NCBI GenBank assembly: GCA_037367405.1
Contig: JAZKJV010008261.1
Span: forward strand, 620,001 to 684,000
Length of the DNA: 64,000 nucleotides
DNA from: Ottelia alismoides
Taxonomy: Eukaryota > Streptophyta > Magnoliopsida > Alismatales > Hydrocharitaceae
Reading direction: 5' to 3'
The translations under genes were made by a program, and so were the position numbers. Below the pieces are notes generated by a model that saw only the letters and a program-made list of their open reading frames with translations, was not told where the DNA came from and did not search any database. Of this stretch, positions 34,101 to 45,717 are shown in pieces. Each line of letters starts with the position of its first letter. Position 1 is the first letter of the stretch.

Positions 34101-36337
34101 CCCCCAATCATTGGAGAGAATCTCAGATCATTCTCGGCCGACCCTTCCTTAGGACCGCAGGCGCAGCTTTCGATTATGGTACGGGAATGATGAAGTTCCG
34201 TTCTCCAGGCGGAGAGGTGAACCTTGAGATGAAGCAAACCAAGTGTCAGCGACCCGATTCAGAGAGTAGCACAGAGTACTCATCTTCAGAGGCAGATTGC
34301 AGTATGATTAGCACAGTTGGGATTTGGGGACAGATTCCTTCAGGACAGAGCGAGACCCTTTCATCTGGAGAGGATATAGTGCATGATGCAGTTTGCCAGG
34401 TGTTGTCTGATCTTGTTAGAGTTGCATCAACCTATTCTCATGATGACTTAGAGATCCATCCGGATCTGTCAGTTCCATCCTCTTCGGAACAATCATGGGA
34501 CATAGATGACGAGTCGGACGTGGCTTTTGCCGATTGTTTGGATACTTTTGACGATCCGACTCCTGATACTTCTGATTTGGTGGCGAGTACTACTCAGCTT
34601 AGCCCACCTTCATGCAGCACGGAACCAGATTCAGATTCAGTTCAGCCAGATCTGCTTGATGATACCACATTACCAGAACTGAAATCACTACCTCCTACAC
34701 TTAAGTATGCCTTTCTTGCGGGACCCAAAGAGAGATATCCTGTCATCATTAGCTCAGACTTGACTTTAGAGCAGGAGTCTAGGTTGTTAGAAGTCTTAGA
34801 GAGGAACCGCAAAGCAATAGGCTGGACAGTGTCGGATCTCGTGGGCATCAACCCCGCTCTCTGCTCGCACCACATTTTTACTGAGGATAACGTGAGACCT
34901 TCCCGTGAGTTTCAGAGGAGACTTAACCCCAATATACGGGAAGTGGTGAAGAATGAAATTGAGAAATGGTGCAAAGCAGGGTTTATATACCCTATTTCTG
35001 ATCTTGTTAGAGTTGCATCAACCTATTCTCATGATGACTTAGAGATCCATCCGGATCTGTCAGTTCCATCCTCTTCGGAACAATCATGGGACATAGATGA
35101 CGAGTCGGACGTGGCTTTTGCCGATTGTTTGGATACTTTTGACGATCCGACTCCTGATACTTCTGATTTGGTGGCGAGTACTACTCAGCTTAGCCCACCT
35201 TCATGCAGCACGGAACCAGATTCAGATTCAGTTCAGCCAGATCTGCTTGATGATACCACATTACCAGAACTGAAATCACTACCTCCTACACTTAAGTATG
35301 CCTTTCTTGCGGGACCCAAAGAGAGATATCCTGTCATCATTAGCTCAGACTTGACTTTAGAGCAGGAGTCTAGGTTGTTAGAAGTCTTAGAGAGGAACCG
35401 CAAAGCAATAGGCTGGACAGTGTCGGATCTCGTGGGCATCAACCCCGCTCTCTGCTCGCACCACATTTTTACTGAGGATAACGTGAGACCTTCCCGTGAG
35501 TTTCAGAGGAGACTTAACCCCAATATACGGGAAGTGGTGAAGAATGAAATTGAGAAATGGTGCAAAGCAGGGTTTATATACCCTATTTCTGACTCCAAGT
35601 GGGTGGCCCCACTTCATGTTGTCCCGAAGAAGTCGGGAATTCAGATGGTCACCAACGAGGAGGGGGTAGAGATCGCGACACGGGTACCCACGTCGTGGCG
35701 CGTCTGTGTCGACTACAGGCGCCTGAATGCTGCGACCAAGAAAGATCACTTTCCCTTACCTTTTATTGATCAGATCTTGGAGAGACTCGCAGGGAAAGAG
35801 TTCTTCTGTTTTCTTGACGGGTACTCAGGCTACAACCAGGTGGCCATAGCCCCTGGGGACCAGGAAAAGACCACATTCACATGTCCATTCGGCACTTATG
35901 CTTTCAGGCACATGCCATTCGGGCTCTGCAATGCCCCGGGCACATTTCAGCGGTGCATGATAGCCATATTTGCCGAGATGGTGGGCGATTTCCTGGAAGT
36001 ATTCATGGATGACTTCTCGGTCCATGGTGATTGTTTTGATACATGTTTAGCGCACTTGGACCGAGTCCTCACGAGGTGTAGAGAGGTGAATCTGGTACTC
36101 TCCTGGGAGAAGAGTCACTTTATGGTGACGGAGGGTATCGTGTTGGGGCATGTCATCTCCAAAAGGGGAATGGAGGTTGACCCTGCCAAGGTGGAGGTGA
36201 TCGAGAAACTCGATCCACCTACCAACGTGAAGTCAGTGCGGTCATTCTTAGGGCATGTTGGATTCTATAGGAGATTCATTCAAGATTTTTCAAAGATCGC
36301 CCGCCCACTGACTGAGCTCTTAGGGAAAGACACATAG
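31142..36337 (+). pseudogene. gag-pol: Element B gag-pol, gag to reverse transcriptase (ends at nonsense TAG)
   Basis: The start is taken at ATG 31142 (MTDWGDIYSDFANL); an upstream in-frame TTG at 31130 is not a credible plant start. Gag capsid (Retrotrans_gag) at about residues 165-345 (LNLFPHFDGN ... FYPLSRTNMMR); coiled coil near 385-425; long Gln/Pro/Ser-rich tail 430-650; second coiled coil (ILDELRSYRNEVQDL); linker; retropepsin-like domain with LLDNGSSINLLPLALY at about residue 920; acidic linker; tandem 591-bp duplication (34407-35588); RT with YRRLNAATKKDHFPLPF, PFGLCNAPGTF and FMDDFS (M at residue 1622). The frame ends at TAG 36335-36337, inside the RT-RNase H connection, where A and C read through. 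The same frame continues beyond. Confidence 0.92.
34407..35588 (+). repeat. 591-bp in-frame tandem duplication in element B gag-pol
   Basis: Unit 1 about 34407-34997, unit 2 about 34998-35588; I see no difference between them. The unit is 197 codons, so the frame is preserved. It covers the acidic linker and the first about 110 residues of the RT region (KYAFLAGPKERYPVIISSD to KWCKAGFIYPIS). TCTGA occurs at all three junctions, a microhomology typical of slipped or switched copying. Confidence 0.95.
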
Positions 36338-37486
36338 TTCGTTGTAGATCACAGGTGTCTGGAGGCCTTTGAGCTCTTGAAAAGGAAGATTTGTGCCTCG
36401 CCTATCCTACAAGCTCCTGACTGGTCTCTCCCCTTTGAGATCATGACTGACGCTTCAGATTTCGCTATAGGAGCTGTGTTAGGACAACGGCGAGAGGGGA
36501 TTCCGTTTGCGATTCACTACGCGAGAAAAGTTTTAGATCCTACACAGAAAAATTATACAGTGACTGAAAAGGAAATGCTCGCGGTAGTATGGGCCCTCGA
36601 GAAGTTCAGATCATATATTTTGGGCTCTAAGGTGACAATATATACTGATCATACAGCCATTCGATACTTAATGGAAAAGAAGGACGCGAAGGCGCGTCTT
36701 CTTAGGTGGATTCTACTCCTCCAGGAATTTGATTTGGAGATAAAAGATAAACCTGGAGTGAAGAATGTTGTGGCTGATCACCTTTCTCGGATTGAACTTA
36801 AGGATTCTCCTGATCATGAGCAGATTAGAGAGACCTTCCCAGATGAGTCAATTTGTGCTATTGACTCCCTCCCATGGTATGCCAACATGGTGAACTATCT
36901 TGTCTCCAAGCAGGTTCCCCATGGTTGGACTAGGAGCAGCATTGATCGACTGAAGTTGGATTCGAGGAGATACCACTGGGACGATCCTTTCCTTTTCTTC
37001 GAAGGACCGGATTGTGTTTGGAGAAGGTGTATTCCTCAGGAGGAATACCATAGTGTCCTCACATATTGTCATTCACTTGAGGCTGGAGGACACCATTCGG
37101 GAAAGCGAACCGCTCACAAAGTACTTCAATGTGGATTGTATTGGCCGACCTTGTTTAGAGATGCCATTGATTTTGTACGGTCGTGCCCAATCTGTCGAAG
37201 GATGGGAGGGACAGTTGGACAGAGAGATGAGATGCCCATGCAACCGATGATTATTTGTGATGTTTTTGACGCATGGGGCATAGATTTTATGGGTCCCTTT
37301 CCCAACAGCCAAGGACATGAGTACATATTGTTGGCGGTTGATTATTTATCCAGGTGGGTGGAGGCTATCCCAACCCGAACCGCAGACAGCAAGACTGTTT
37401 GCAAGTTTGTGAGGGATCATATTATTTCTAGGTTCGGGGTGCCAAAAGTTTTGATATCTGATGGGGGTAGCCACTTTGTGAACTGA
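36338..37486 (+). pseudogene. gag-pol: Element B gag-pol continuation: RNase H and integrase zinc/core (ends at nonsense TGA)
   Basis: Same frame as the preceding segment, with no indel. RNase [49 protein letters not shown], all acids present. Integrase: HHCC ([14 protein letters not shown] ... CPICRRMG), [12 protein letters not shown] with first Asp, [10 protein letters not shown] with second Asp. TGA at 37484-37486 sits right after SHFVN; the frame continues at once (DMRSLAKDYGF). It is not a recoding site I recognise; a simple nonsense mutation is the likely cause. Confidence 0.92.
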
Positions 37487-38200
37487 GACATGAGATCTTT
37501 AGCTAAGGACTATGGATTTGATCATAGAGTTACTAGTCCTTACCACCCACAGTCCAACGGCATGGCAGAGGTTTCGAACAGAGAGGTGAAGAATATTTTG
37601 CAGAAATTGGTTCGTCCCGATAGGAAGAACTGGTCTCAACTTTTGGACCAAGTTCTGTGGGCCTATAGGACAGCCTACAAGACACCATTGGGTACTTCAC
37701 CATTTAGAATGATCTATGGCAAGCCATGCCATTTGCCCGCAGAATTGATTCATAAATCCGAATGGGCAATTAAGAAGATTAATTGGAGTTGTCACCTAGG
37801 GAAGCTTTGCCGAGACTTGAACTTGAACGAGCTCGTGGAAATCCGAAACAGGGCATATGTCAACAGTTTGATTTATAAGGACAAAGTAAAGAGATGGCAT
37901 GATCAGCACATTAGGTGCAAAGACTTTGTCCCTGGACAAAAGGTATGGTTGTTTAATGCCAGGTTGAAGATGTTCCATGGGAAGCTCAAATCTAAATGGA
38001 CGGGTCCCTTTGTGGTTAAGAAAGTGCACGAGAATGGAAGTGTAGAGATAGCTGATCTCACAGATGGTGCACAATCTCATGTGGTGAATGGACAACTGTT
38101 GAAGCATTTTGTTGATTCCAAAGAGCAGTTAGTCCAAGTCGAGGTCATCAACTTCATACAGAGTGAGCACAGAGCAGATACATCTTATTACTCTTTATGA
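37487..38200 (+). pseudogene. gag-pol: Element B gag-pol continuation: integrase C-terminal part
   Basis: Same frame. It carries the catalytic Glu region (HPQSNGMAEVSNREVKNIL), the family block TSPFRMIYGKPCHLPAELIH, the GPF/Y-type module KSKWTGPFVVKKVH and the end VVNGQLLKHF. The natural stop is TGA 38198-38200. No chromodomain and no env-like frame follow. Confidence 0.92.
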
Positions 38201-40169
38201 AGATGCAGCATCAAGATTCAACATCTTAGAAGATTCCATCACTCTTCCATATATTCTCCCTTCTTTGTATATTCTCGAGATCACGTCGGTTCTCACACTT
38301 ACTCTTGTCCTATACTTAGGCTGACAAAAGCCTAAGTATAGGGGGGACCGATGCCCGCCATGTGTATTTACTCATCATTTCTCCTCTTGACCTCGTCCGC
38401 CCCATTTTTGCTCTTCTTCTACACTTAGGCTGTCTAGAGCCTAAGTATAGGGGGGCGGATAGACTTCTATACTTTCTATTATTTTTACTTTCTTCTACGC
38501 TTAGTACGAGCTATGTCTTTTTGTCACCTAGTGCCATGAGGACATAGCACAAGCTAAGTATAGGGGGGCGTGTATATATTACATATATACTTTACCCATA
38601 CCTCATACTTTCACGTATTTTTTGTATATACTATACAATAATTATGGGGTGGGTAAAAAACAAAAAAACAAAACAAAACAACAAAACAAAAGTAAAAAAA
38701 AACTTCTTCCTAAAAAAACTCTTTTTCTTTATTTGCTTAAAAAAAACTTTTCAAAAAAAAAGTCTTTTCTTATTCACCTATCTTTTTCAAAAAAAAAAAC
38801 TTCTTTGCCTTTGTTTGTCAAAAAAACAAAAAAACAAAAAAAAACTTTTTCCAAAACTTTAAAAAAGAAACAACAAAAAAACAACAAAAAACATTCATAA
38901 AAAAAACAAAAACAAAAACTAAAAAAAAACTAACTAATAAGTTGGTTTAATCCCTGACACAATTCACTTTCACACAAGACTAGTGATGATCAAGAACACT
39001 TGGTTTACGAGCTCTTGAGATTTTGAGTTAACCAGCCTTAGTCATTAGGGTCCTTGACTTAATTATTCACATTTCCCTAGTTTGAAAGATTTGTATGCTA
39101 TATTGCATGCTTAGTCTCTACCTTAAGAATATAATCAGCACCTCACATACACGACTGCAGTTATGATGAGATGAGTTGAAATTTCACTTGAGGAACTGGG
39201 ATGAGGGATTTGAGTTTGGACTTGATTTGATGATGCTCGAGGATGGGATAAAATCAATGAAGGCTTCATGAAACCTGAGTGTCAGCACATTTAGCCAGTA
39301 TGAGAACATGGTTCTTGTACTATCTCTTGATATTTACCTATGTGCCAGGGTGTGATAAAATAAAAAAAATGTTGATCAGTGTGCGCCAACTCTTGGTAAA
39401 AGCAGTGGAGCTAGCCAAAAATACTACAAGCAATGAAATGTCAAAGAAAAGCTCTCATTCCACAAAGTCAATTATCAAAAGAGCTTCCACCAAAGGCGAG
39501 CGCTCCCAACCATTTCAAAGTGTCCACTTGGACCACCGCTATTAGGACCAGGAGTCGGGCTTGCACCAAAAAAGGGCTCTGCATCGTAAATGCTACAAGT
39601 CTGGGTGTAGAAGGTACGATAGGTACTCAAAAAAGGCACACCCCGGTGTACTCCCAGGAAAACAAGTGCAGATGGCTCCAACTTCTCTTGACGGACGCAC
39701 TGATCAACACCAAAAAAATTGCATTGCGTAATAAGGCACTTGAGAGGATCCTTGTTCCAATGAGAGGGAGAGAAGAAATGACACAATCCTATGCCCTCCA
39801 TCAACCGGCCTGCCATCTACACTTCCAAGTCTGACAACTAAAGAGACGGTGGATTGGATGCAAGAAATGATTTATTCCCTAGTGTTGAGGATCGGGTCCA
39901 TAGGAGAGTCTCTTGGACTAGAATCTTGGGTGACGTTGTGACTCTACTCTTATAACTGCAGTCCACACTTAAAATCATATCCCTTATATATACGTATACA
40001 AAGAGAGTCTGATGATTAGGGGAATTGGGTACCTTTTGACTAGAGCTTGGTTCAGCTTAGAATTTTAGGATCTCTAAAACCAAGAGTTCTTGAACGGATC
40101 AAGTCTTGTATTCACATGCACAGTCAGGGGTTAATCCAACAGATTCATTCTTTATTTGCTCGAGGACTA
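38201..40169 (+). other. Element B 3' noncoding region
   Basis: Holds the hairpin array (38310-38568), an A/C-rich low-complexity tract (38650-38935, almost only A, C and T with A-runs), and about 1.2 kb (38940-40169) without a supported gene. Short frames at 39279-39834 are not conserved in the sister elements. Confidence 0.75.
38310..38568 (+). repeat. Hairpin plus G-run array, element B (three units)
   Basis: Units 38310-38346, 38419-38455 and 38495-38568 (long loop, with inner pairing GAGCTATGTC against GACATAGCAC). The first two have arms CTATACTTAGGC / GCCTAAGTATAG and CTACACTTAGGC / GCCTAAGTATAG, then six G. The polypurine tract of B at 40179-40191 reads AAGTATAGGGGGG, identical to the arm plus G-run. 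Confidence 0.93.
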
Positions 40170-40191
40170 GCAAAGTTTAAGTATAGGGGGG
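40170..40191 (+). other. Element B polypurine tract
   Basis: GCAAAGTTTAAGTATAG then GGGGG directly before the 3' LTR. The last 13 bases equal the 3' side of the upstream hairpin units. Confidence 0.9.
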
Positions 40192-43156
40192 TGATGAATC
40201 CACGATTCATCATCTCAATATCTTGATCTTAGCAAAATCCACGAGTAAATTCCCATATAAATGTCCATAAAATCCATAAATTAACAAAATAACTCTTGTG
40301 AATAAAATACACTAATTATTGTATATAAGATTGTACAAAATGAATTAACAATAAAAAGCCGCAAAAATAAAGGAGTTTTATACTTGTAAATAGCCCAAAA
40401 CTTCATGGATTTTTAATAATTTCATTTCAACTCCTTTTTGCCTAATTCTTTCTCTAACTTGTTCATAATAATGTATATAAAAATACAAAAATACAAAACA
40501 AATTTTACCTTAAATAAATGCTCCTAGATCCCAATGGGAAAAAGCCGTAAAGACCAACTTCCAAGCTAAATTCCCGCTCTGTATGAACTCCAAATTCACC
40601 AACTGACTTTTAAAGTTCAAGTTAGAAAATTATCTATCCAACGGAAGTGGTTTCATTAAAATCGGAGCTCATTTGCAAAAGTTGGGTTTTGGGACCTAGA
40701 TGTACATTGTACATTATGTATATATTCATACTTTCTTCATTTTTTATTATATCTTTCTTAATTATTAAATACAAAAAAATCATACTTGTGTTGTATTTTA
40801 ATTATACTATTTTATTGTATTTTTTCGTTGTAAATATCTCTTATTAAAAAGACAAAAAAATTACATATTAGAAAAGTAAAAAAAATGTACATGGTGTTTT
40901 GTCTTCTTTTGTAAATTCTCCACTATTTCTCTTCTCTTTTTATTTTATTGTATTTAAAGTAGATAACTTTATTTCATTTATTTAATTATTTTACATTCTC
41001 TACAATAACCACCATTCAACTCCATTACTCCACCATATTTTCTAACTTCTAATTCAACTCCACCATTTTATTAACCTCCATCCCACTCCATCTTAATTCT
41101 AACTTCCATTTTTCTTCTTCTTTATATACATGTCATTCTCCTCAATTTTGCTTTTGATCCATCTTTATGTGAGGAGAGCCTAGTTCCCTGAGTTGAATCG
41201 GTGACAGCGACGCAACCGCGGTCGAGCGACGACGGCTCTCTCTCCGGTGTGATCCGTTGGTTCTTTGGCCAACATCGCAGCCGCAACCGCGCGCTGCTCG
41301 AGCTCATCGCACGCCGGCGATTTGAGCGAAGACCGTGCTCACGAGAGCACATCATAGGCGACCGTCCATCGTAGGTAAATTTTTCATCTCATTTTATCAT
41401 CTTGTCATTTTTTTTGCATTTTTTTATCACATCAAATTCACCCCCAAAATTCTTCCATTTGTTTAGTTCATCTTCATCACCATCATCACTTTTTTTTATC
41501 ATATGCATTCCCTGCATTAACAAAATTTAAAAAAATATAAAAAAGTAAAACAAAAAAAAACTTTTTTATTACAGCAGTAAAAAAGTAGTTTAAAAAAATT
41601 AAAAAAAAATATAAAAAAAAAGACTACGCAGCAGCGGTGGGGGAGAGTTCCCACCGCCGCCCCCCTCATCTCCACCGCGCCGCCGCCCGGCCACCGCCCA
41701 CCGCGCAGCCAGGCGGCGCCGCCGCCCGCTCCCGGGCCGCCTCTCCACCGCATCTTGCAGCCGCGGGTGGCCGCCATCATCCCAACACCACCCGCGGCCT
41801 CCGCCCCCTCGCCGCCGTTCGCGGCCCCACCTCGTCCTCCGCAGCCCTCCGCTGCTCGTCTCCATCCCGCCGGCCAACAACCACCACGCGGCCGAGCCCC
41901 CGCGCCGCCGACCTCGGTGGCTGAGAGCCGCCGCCGCCGCCTCATCGTTGGGTTTCTCCACCTGCGGCTTCAAGAAGAAGAAAGGTTATTTTTCTTTTGT
42001 TATTTTATTGTAAAAATTGCATATTTATTTTGTATAGTTTTAGTAATTGCAAATCAGTCCCTGTATATATTTGCTTTGTAAATATTGTTTTCCGTTTTGC
42101 ACAAAGACCCCTGTGTTCATGCCTTAATTTGGACTTCGTTTTTGCATCAATTTGTTCAATGAAAAATACCTTTGTGTGGAGAAACTAATTCTATACCTTG
42201 TGGATATTTATTTGTATTTTTGTGAGTAATGGGTAATTAATTAAAATTGTTTCACTGAAATTTTGCATAGTTTACCCATTTCGTGCTCCTAAATTTATAT
42301 CTCACACACCGTTGCTCTAAAAATTCTAAAAAAAATATATATGATGCCTTGATATGTGATGAACTTACAGTCCAAATTTCAAGTCCATTGGTATTGTCTT
42401 GTGCCTTAAATAAATTATAGAGTGTATTTAGTAATCGATTTTTAATTAAATCCACAAATATCTTTTTTGCGAAATTTCACCTCTCCTGGATTGCTAATCT
42501 AAATATCTACTTGAGATAATTTGCTTTTTGATTAATTTGATAACGTGGATTTAATAGAAATTAATTACTCACGATCACTCTGTTTTCACTAAAAAATTCA
42601 TAAAAAAATCATAACTTGTCAAAAAAATTCTAAAAAAATTACTGTAGCTTTCTTGCATCATGTTTTACTTCCAGTAATTTTTTCATAATTTTTGCTTGCT
42701 GCTTGTGTGAAAAAGTGTGAAAAAACCCATAAAAAGTGTGCATTTTTATTTATTGCATTTTAACCCCTAAAATTAAAAAAAAATATGTTTTGTATTCCCC
42801 ACTGGATTAGGACTCTAGGAAAAATACGAATTGGCTAATTTGGACTTCTTTTTTCATTAAAATTAATTTGGCCTTGTTGTATGCTTTCTTAGTGTCGTAA
42901 TTCAACCGCATTTTGCATTTGCTTTGGTTTTTGCATAAAAAAATCTAAAAAAAACCGCGTTGGATATCTAGACCTTAAATTTGCTAATTAACCCCAAAGT
43001 TGTTCCTTTGCCTCCCTGAGTTCGACCCCGGACTTGCCCGGGATATAAATTAAGCCGAGACACTCTTCACGGAGATCTTCTCTCGGTTCTGACCGGATCG
43101 CTAAGTACACGTGCTACAACTTGACCAAATTAAACAACGTATTTAGCGTCACGTCA
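40192..43156 (+). repeat. Element B 3' LTR (2965 bp)
   Basis: Partner of 26720-29691 with the same ends (TGATGAAT, CACGTCA), TATA-like box (41121-41129) and GC-rich island (41625-41980). Followed directly by GTCCC and the rest of the D LTR. Confidence 0.95.
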
Positions 43157-43161
43157 GTCCC
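43157..43161. repeat. Target-site duplication GTCCC, right copy (element B)
   Basis: Matches 26715-26719; next base 43162 resumes the D LTR (TTAGTACAATTAGGG), as in the unbroken 3' LTR of D at 51117. Confidence 0.95.
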
Positions 43162-44088
43162 TTAGTACAATTAGGGTTATGTACCATGGCCATCTTGATG
43201 ATCATACAGCTGTTGGTTCAAATATTGAATCATAGAGATTGGTGCTTGGATGAACATCTAATGAGTTAGATTGAGGACTCATCAAGCACCGTCAAATGAT
43301 TATTAAGAGATGATCTCCAACCTGAGTAGGAGATGGCAATCCTTTCTCAGTTAGGCTGATATCTGACTGACCTCTTGATGCAGGTCCTCTTCATAGGAAT
43401 AGAGATTTGGAGGTGTCAGATACGTTAGGTCAAAGAGTTGACTTAATGAGATCGAGATAACCAAAGTCCTATATTGTATACTGTCATGATATAGGCACGC
43501 ATCCTCTGACCGGAGACAGATGTGTTACTATATGTCTGAGTATGTACATTTAGCAGACCAAAAGGTTGATGACCTAATCAAGGTCTATACACCGGCGCTC
43601 TGGTGTGCATGCAAGGGCATATGAGTAATACGATCTCTCAAAGGGATCATACAGGTTCAGAACCGGAAGACATGAGCTCACTCATGAGATATTGGGAAGA
43701 ATCAAATTCAGTGCACGGTCGTCTCGCTTTGGAAGCTTACTGAATTTGTAGGTTTGATATATACCTTTTGGAAAGTATATGATCAAGACCTAGGTATGAT
43801 ATATGCTTTTGAAAATATATGATCGATACTGACTCCCAATCATCGAATGAGAAACCTAATGATAAAACCCTGAAGTAGACAGTGTAAAATTGATCATACT
43901 TTGGGTTTATTCTGAGTCTTCCAGTATGCAGGATGTATAGGTATTGGGAATACCTGAGGGTGATGTGATCATAAACGGTTGTATAACCATGACGCTTCCA
44001 TTCCTAGGGCGTGATGAAACAGGTCTGGATTTTAGTGACTCCTCTCAGTAGAGAAGTAATCTAATCTTAGTCCAAATGTTGGATATTG

Positions 44089-45038
44089 ATCTGAATGTGA
44101 TTCAGATGCAATGAGAAGATTAGATTCAGGGTCTTGATTTAATCAAGCATCTATGGGAGGCCTGAGATCTTGATTTGAGATGTGATCTCAATATCCAAGT
44201 CACTATACGTGGAATACAATCGTCCTGTCCTTATCTCCAAGTATTTGCGGAAAAAACGCATTATCCTTGAAAGAGTTCAGGGTAATTTCATTGTTGATAT
44301 ATGTAATCGAGCATTGAGAAAATGGATAATTAAATATGATTTAATTATCATGATTAATATGAATTCGATTCATATTATATGGAGAGTTATCTAAAATAAT
44401 TAAATGTGATTTAATTATCAATAGATGTGAATAATGTGAATGTGTTTCATATTATTCGGGCACGTGAGAATGGAGATCCAAGATGATTAAATGTGATTTA
44501 ATAATCATGTATATGAATAATGTGGATAGCACTATTTATATTATTCATAATATATTATAAATGTAATTTATAATATATTAGAGAGAGCTAATTATAATTT
44601 ATATTTGTTGATTAATTATTGATGTGTATTGGATACACATTGTGTAATTAATTGAAAATGTAAATTACATTTTGTTTTGGGTTGTGAATGTGATTCACAA
44701 ATTTCCAATGGCAAGATTGCAATATTCTCAAAATTAATTGTGAATTATTTTTGAAGAATAAAACATAACAAAAGTTGTTGGAAATTATGGGAGAGATTCA
44801 TGGAGATATGCAATCTCATGGGATTACATGAGATTGCCTCCACCATGAGGACATGGTGGACGGCTACACATTCCCATAAGGAATGTGGTAGCCGCCCCCC
44901 CCCCTTTCCTTATGGGGAGTAATCTCCATGCTAATTTCTCCTTAATTGCTTGATCTAATTTAGGATTGAATCATATTTGATATGTCAAATATATTTGATT
45001 TAAATTAGATTATTAGTTGTTGGTTTTTTTACCAACAA
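44089..45038 (+). repeat. Chain of short hairpins in D 5' LTR
   Basis: At least 14 inverted repeats end to end. Perfect ones with 3-nt loops: 44089-44107, 44175-44191, 44325-44349 (11-bp arms), 44356-44376 (9), 44396-44418 (10), 44548-44580 (15), 44622-44640 (8) and 44682-44700 (8). Others: 44133-44147, 44429-44457, 44484-44508, 44513-44548, 44655-44673, 44810-44837 (11-bp arms), 44839-44860 (9), 44861-44894 (14) and 45017-45038 (8). The apex ATGTGAT recurs. The chain lies directly upstream of the TATA box. Confidence 0.92.
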
Positions 45039-45124
45039 GAATCTTGAGCATTGGATTGAACATAAATCAATCTCATCCATTGATTTTATATGTCCCATTG
45101 ATTGAGATCCATAGATCCCAAAAC

Positions 45125-45134
45125 TCTATAAATA
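45125..45134 (+). promoter_or_regulatory. TATA box, element D 5' LTR
   Basis: CTATAAATAG, a good plant TATA match, followed by GAGAGG; repeated at 53084-53093 in the 3' LTR. Transcripts would start about 30 bp on. Confidence 0.7.
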
Positions 45135-45705
45135 GAGAGGCATACCATGCTCTCTAGGGTAATGCTTTTTTGAAGCATGTCTCTCTCTCTCTTCTCTTCC
45201 CACACCTCTCTCTTCTTCTCTCATGGTCGTCCACCATGGATACCCTAGGGAGAGTCTCCATCGTCGTCGCGTCGTCGTTATGTTGCCCGATCGTTTGCTC
45301 GTGGATTTCCGTATCCTTCGGTGCGCCTCGCTCGTGAAGAAGACGTCGGATCTTGTGTGTCGAGATCAGGAGATCCGTCGCTTGGATCATCAACATGGAT
45401 TGCGAGAAGCAAATGGTTCATCCCCGCGCTCGCAAGCGTCTCCTCCGTCGGATCGGACTTGAGACAGGAGGTCTCTTCGTTTAGAGACTCGATCGCAACC
45501 ACGCTTCAAGAGGTAATCCTATTACTTGTTTGTGGCTTATACGAAACGATCCGAGAAGTGTTCTCGTATCATGTGTTTTCGTCGCATAAAAATTTTTTAA
45601 TTTCCGCTGCATAGAACAACTAGTGCGACTAGTCGTTCTTCGTCGTATATGATACGACACTCACACTTTTGTGATGCGCTTGAGGATCTAACCATATCCT
45701 TCAAG

Positions 45706-45717
45706 TGGTATCAGAGC
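45706..45717 (+). other. Element D primer-binding site, tRNA-iMet
   Basis: TGGTATCAGAGC two bases after the LTR, complementary to the 3' end of initiator tRNA-Met, the usual copia primer. Confidence 0.92.

Larger units (their letters stand above)
26720..43156 (+). mobile_element. Element B: near-complete Ty3/gypsy (Athila-like) retrotransposon, 16.4 kb
   Basis: Complete structure: 5' LTR 26720-29691, tRNA-Asp primer site 29694-29710, leader, gag-pol frame 31142-38200, hairpin array, 3' noncoding region, polypurine tract 40170-40191, 3' LTR 40192-43156, and GTCCC on both sides. The two LTRs differ by scattered substitutions and small indels. It is the youngest gypsy copy by nesting (inside D, which is inside C) and by frame integrity. 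Two nonsense codons mean it is probably not autonomous now. Confidence 0.95.
43162..45703 (+). repeat. Element D 5' LTR, remainder
   Basis: Continues from 26719 and matches 51117-53664; ends ATATCCTTCA. It contains a two-copy tandem repeat of about 38 bp (43764-43840), a run of small hairpins (44089-45038), a TATA box (45125-45134), and a C-run (44893-44905) that is shorter in the 3' LTR. The stretch after the TATA box (45170-45500) is GC-richer. Open frames there are short and not supported. Confidence 0.93.

Noticed and set aside
37484..37486. Programmed readthrough at TGA in B (and TAG 36335-36337)
   Set aside because: Both stops lie inside conserved domains (integrase core, RT-RNase H connection), not at a gag-pol border, and A and C have other lesions instead; point mutation is simpler.
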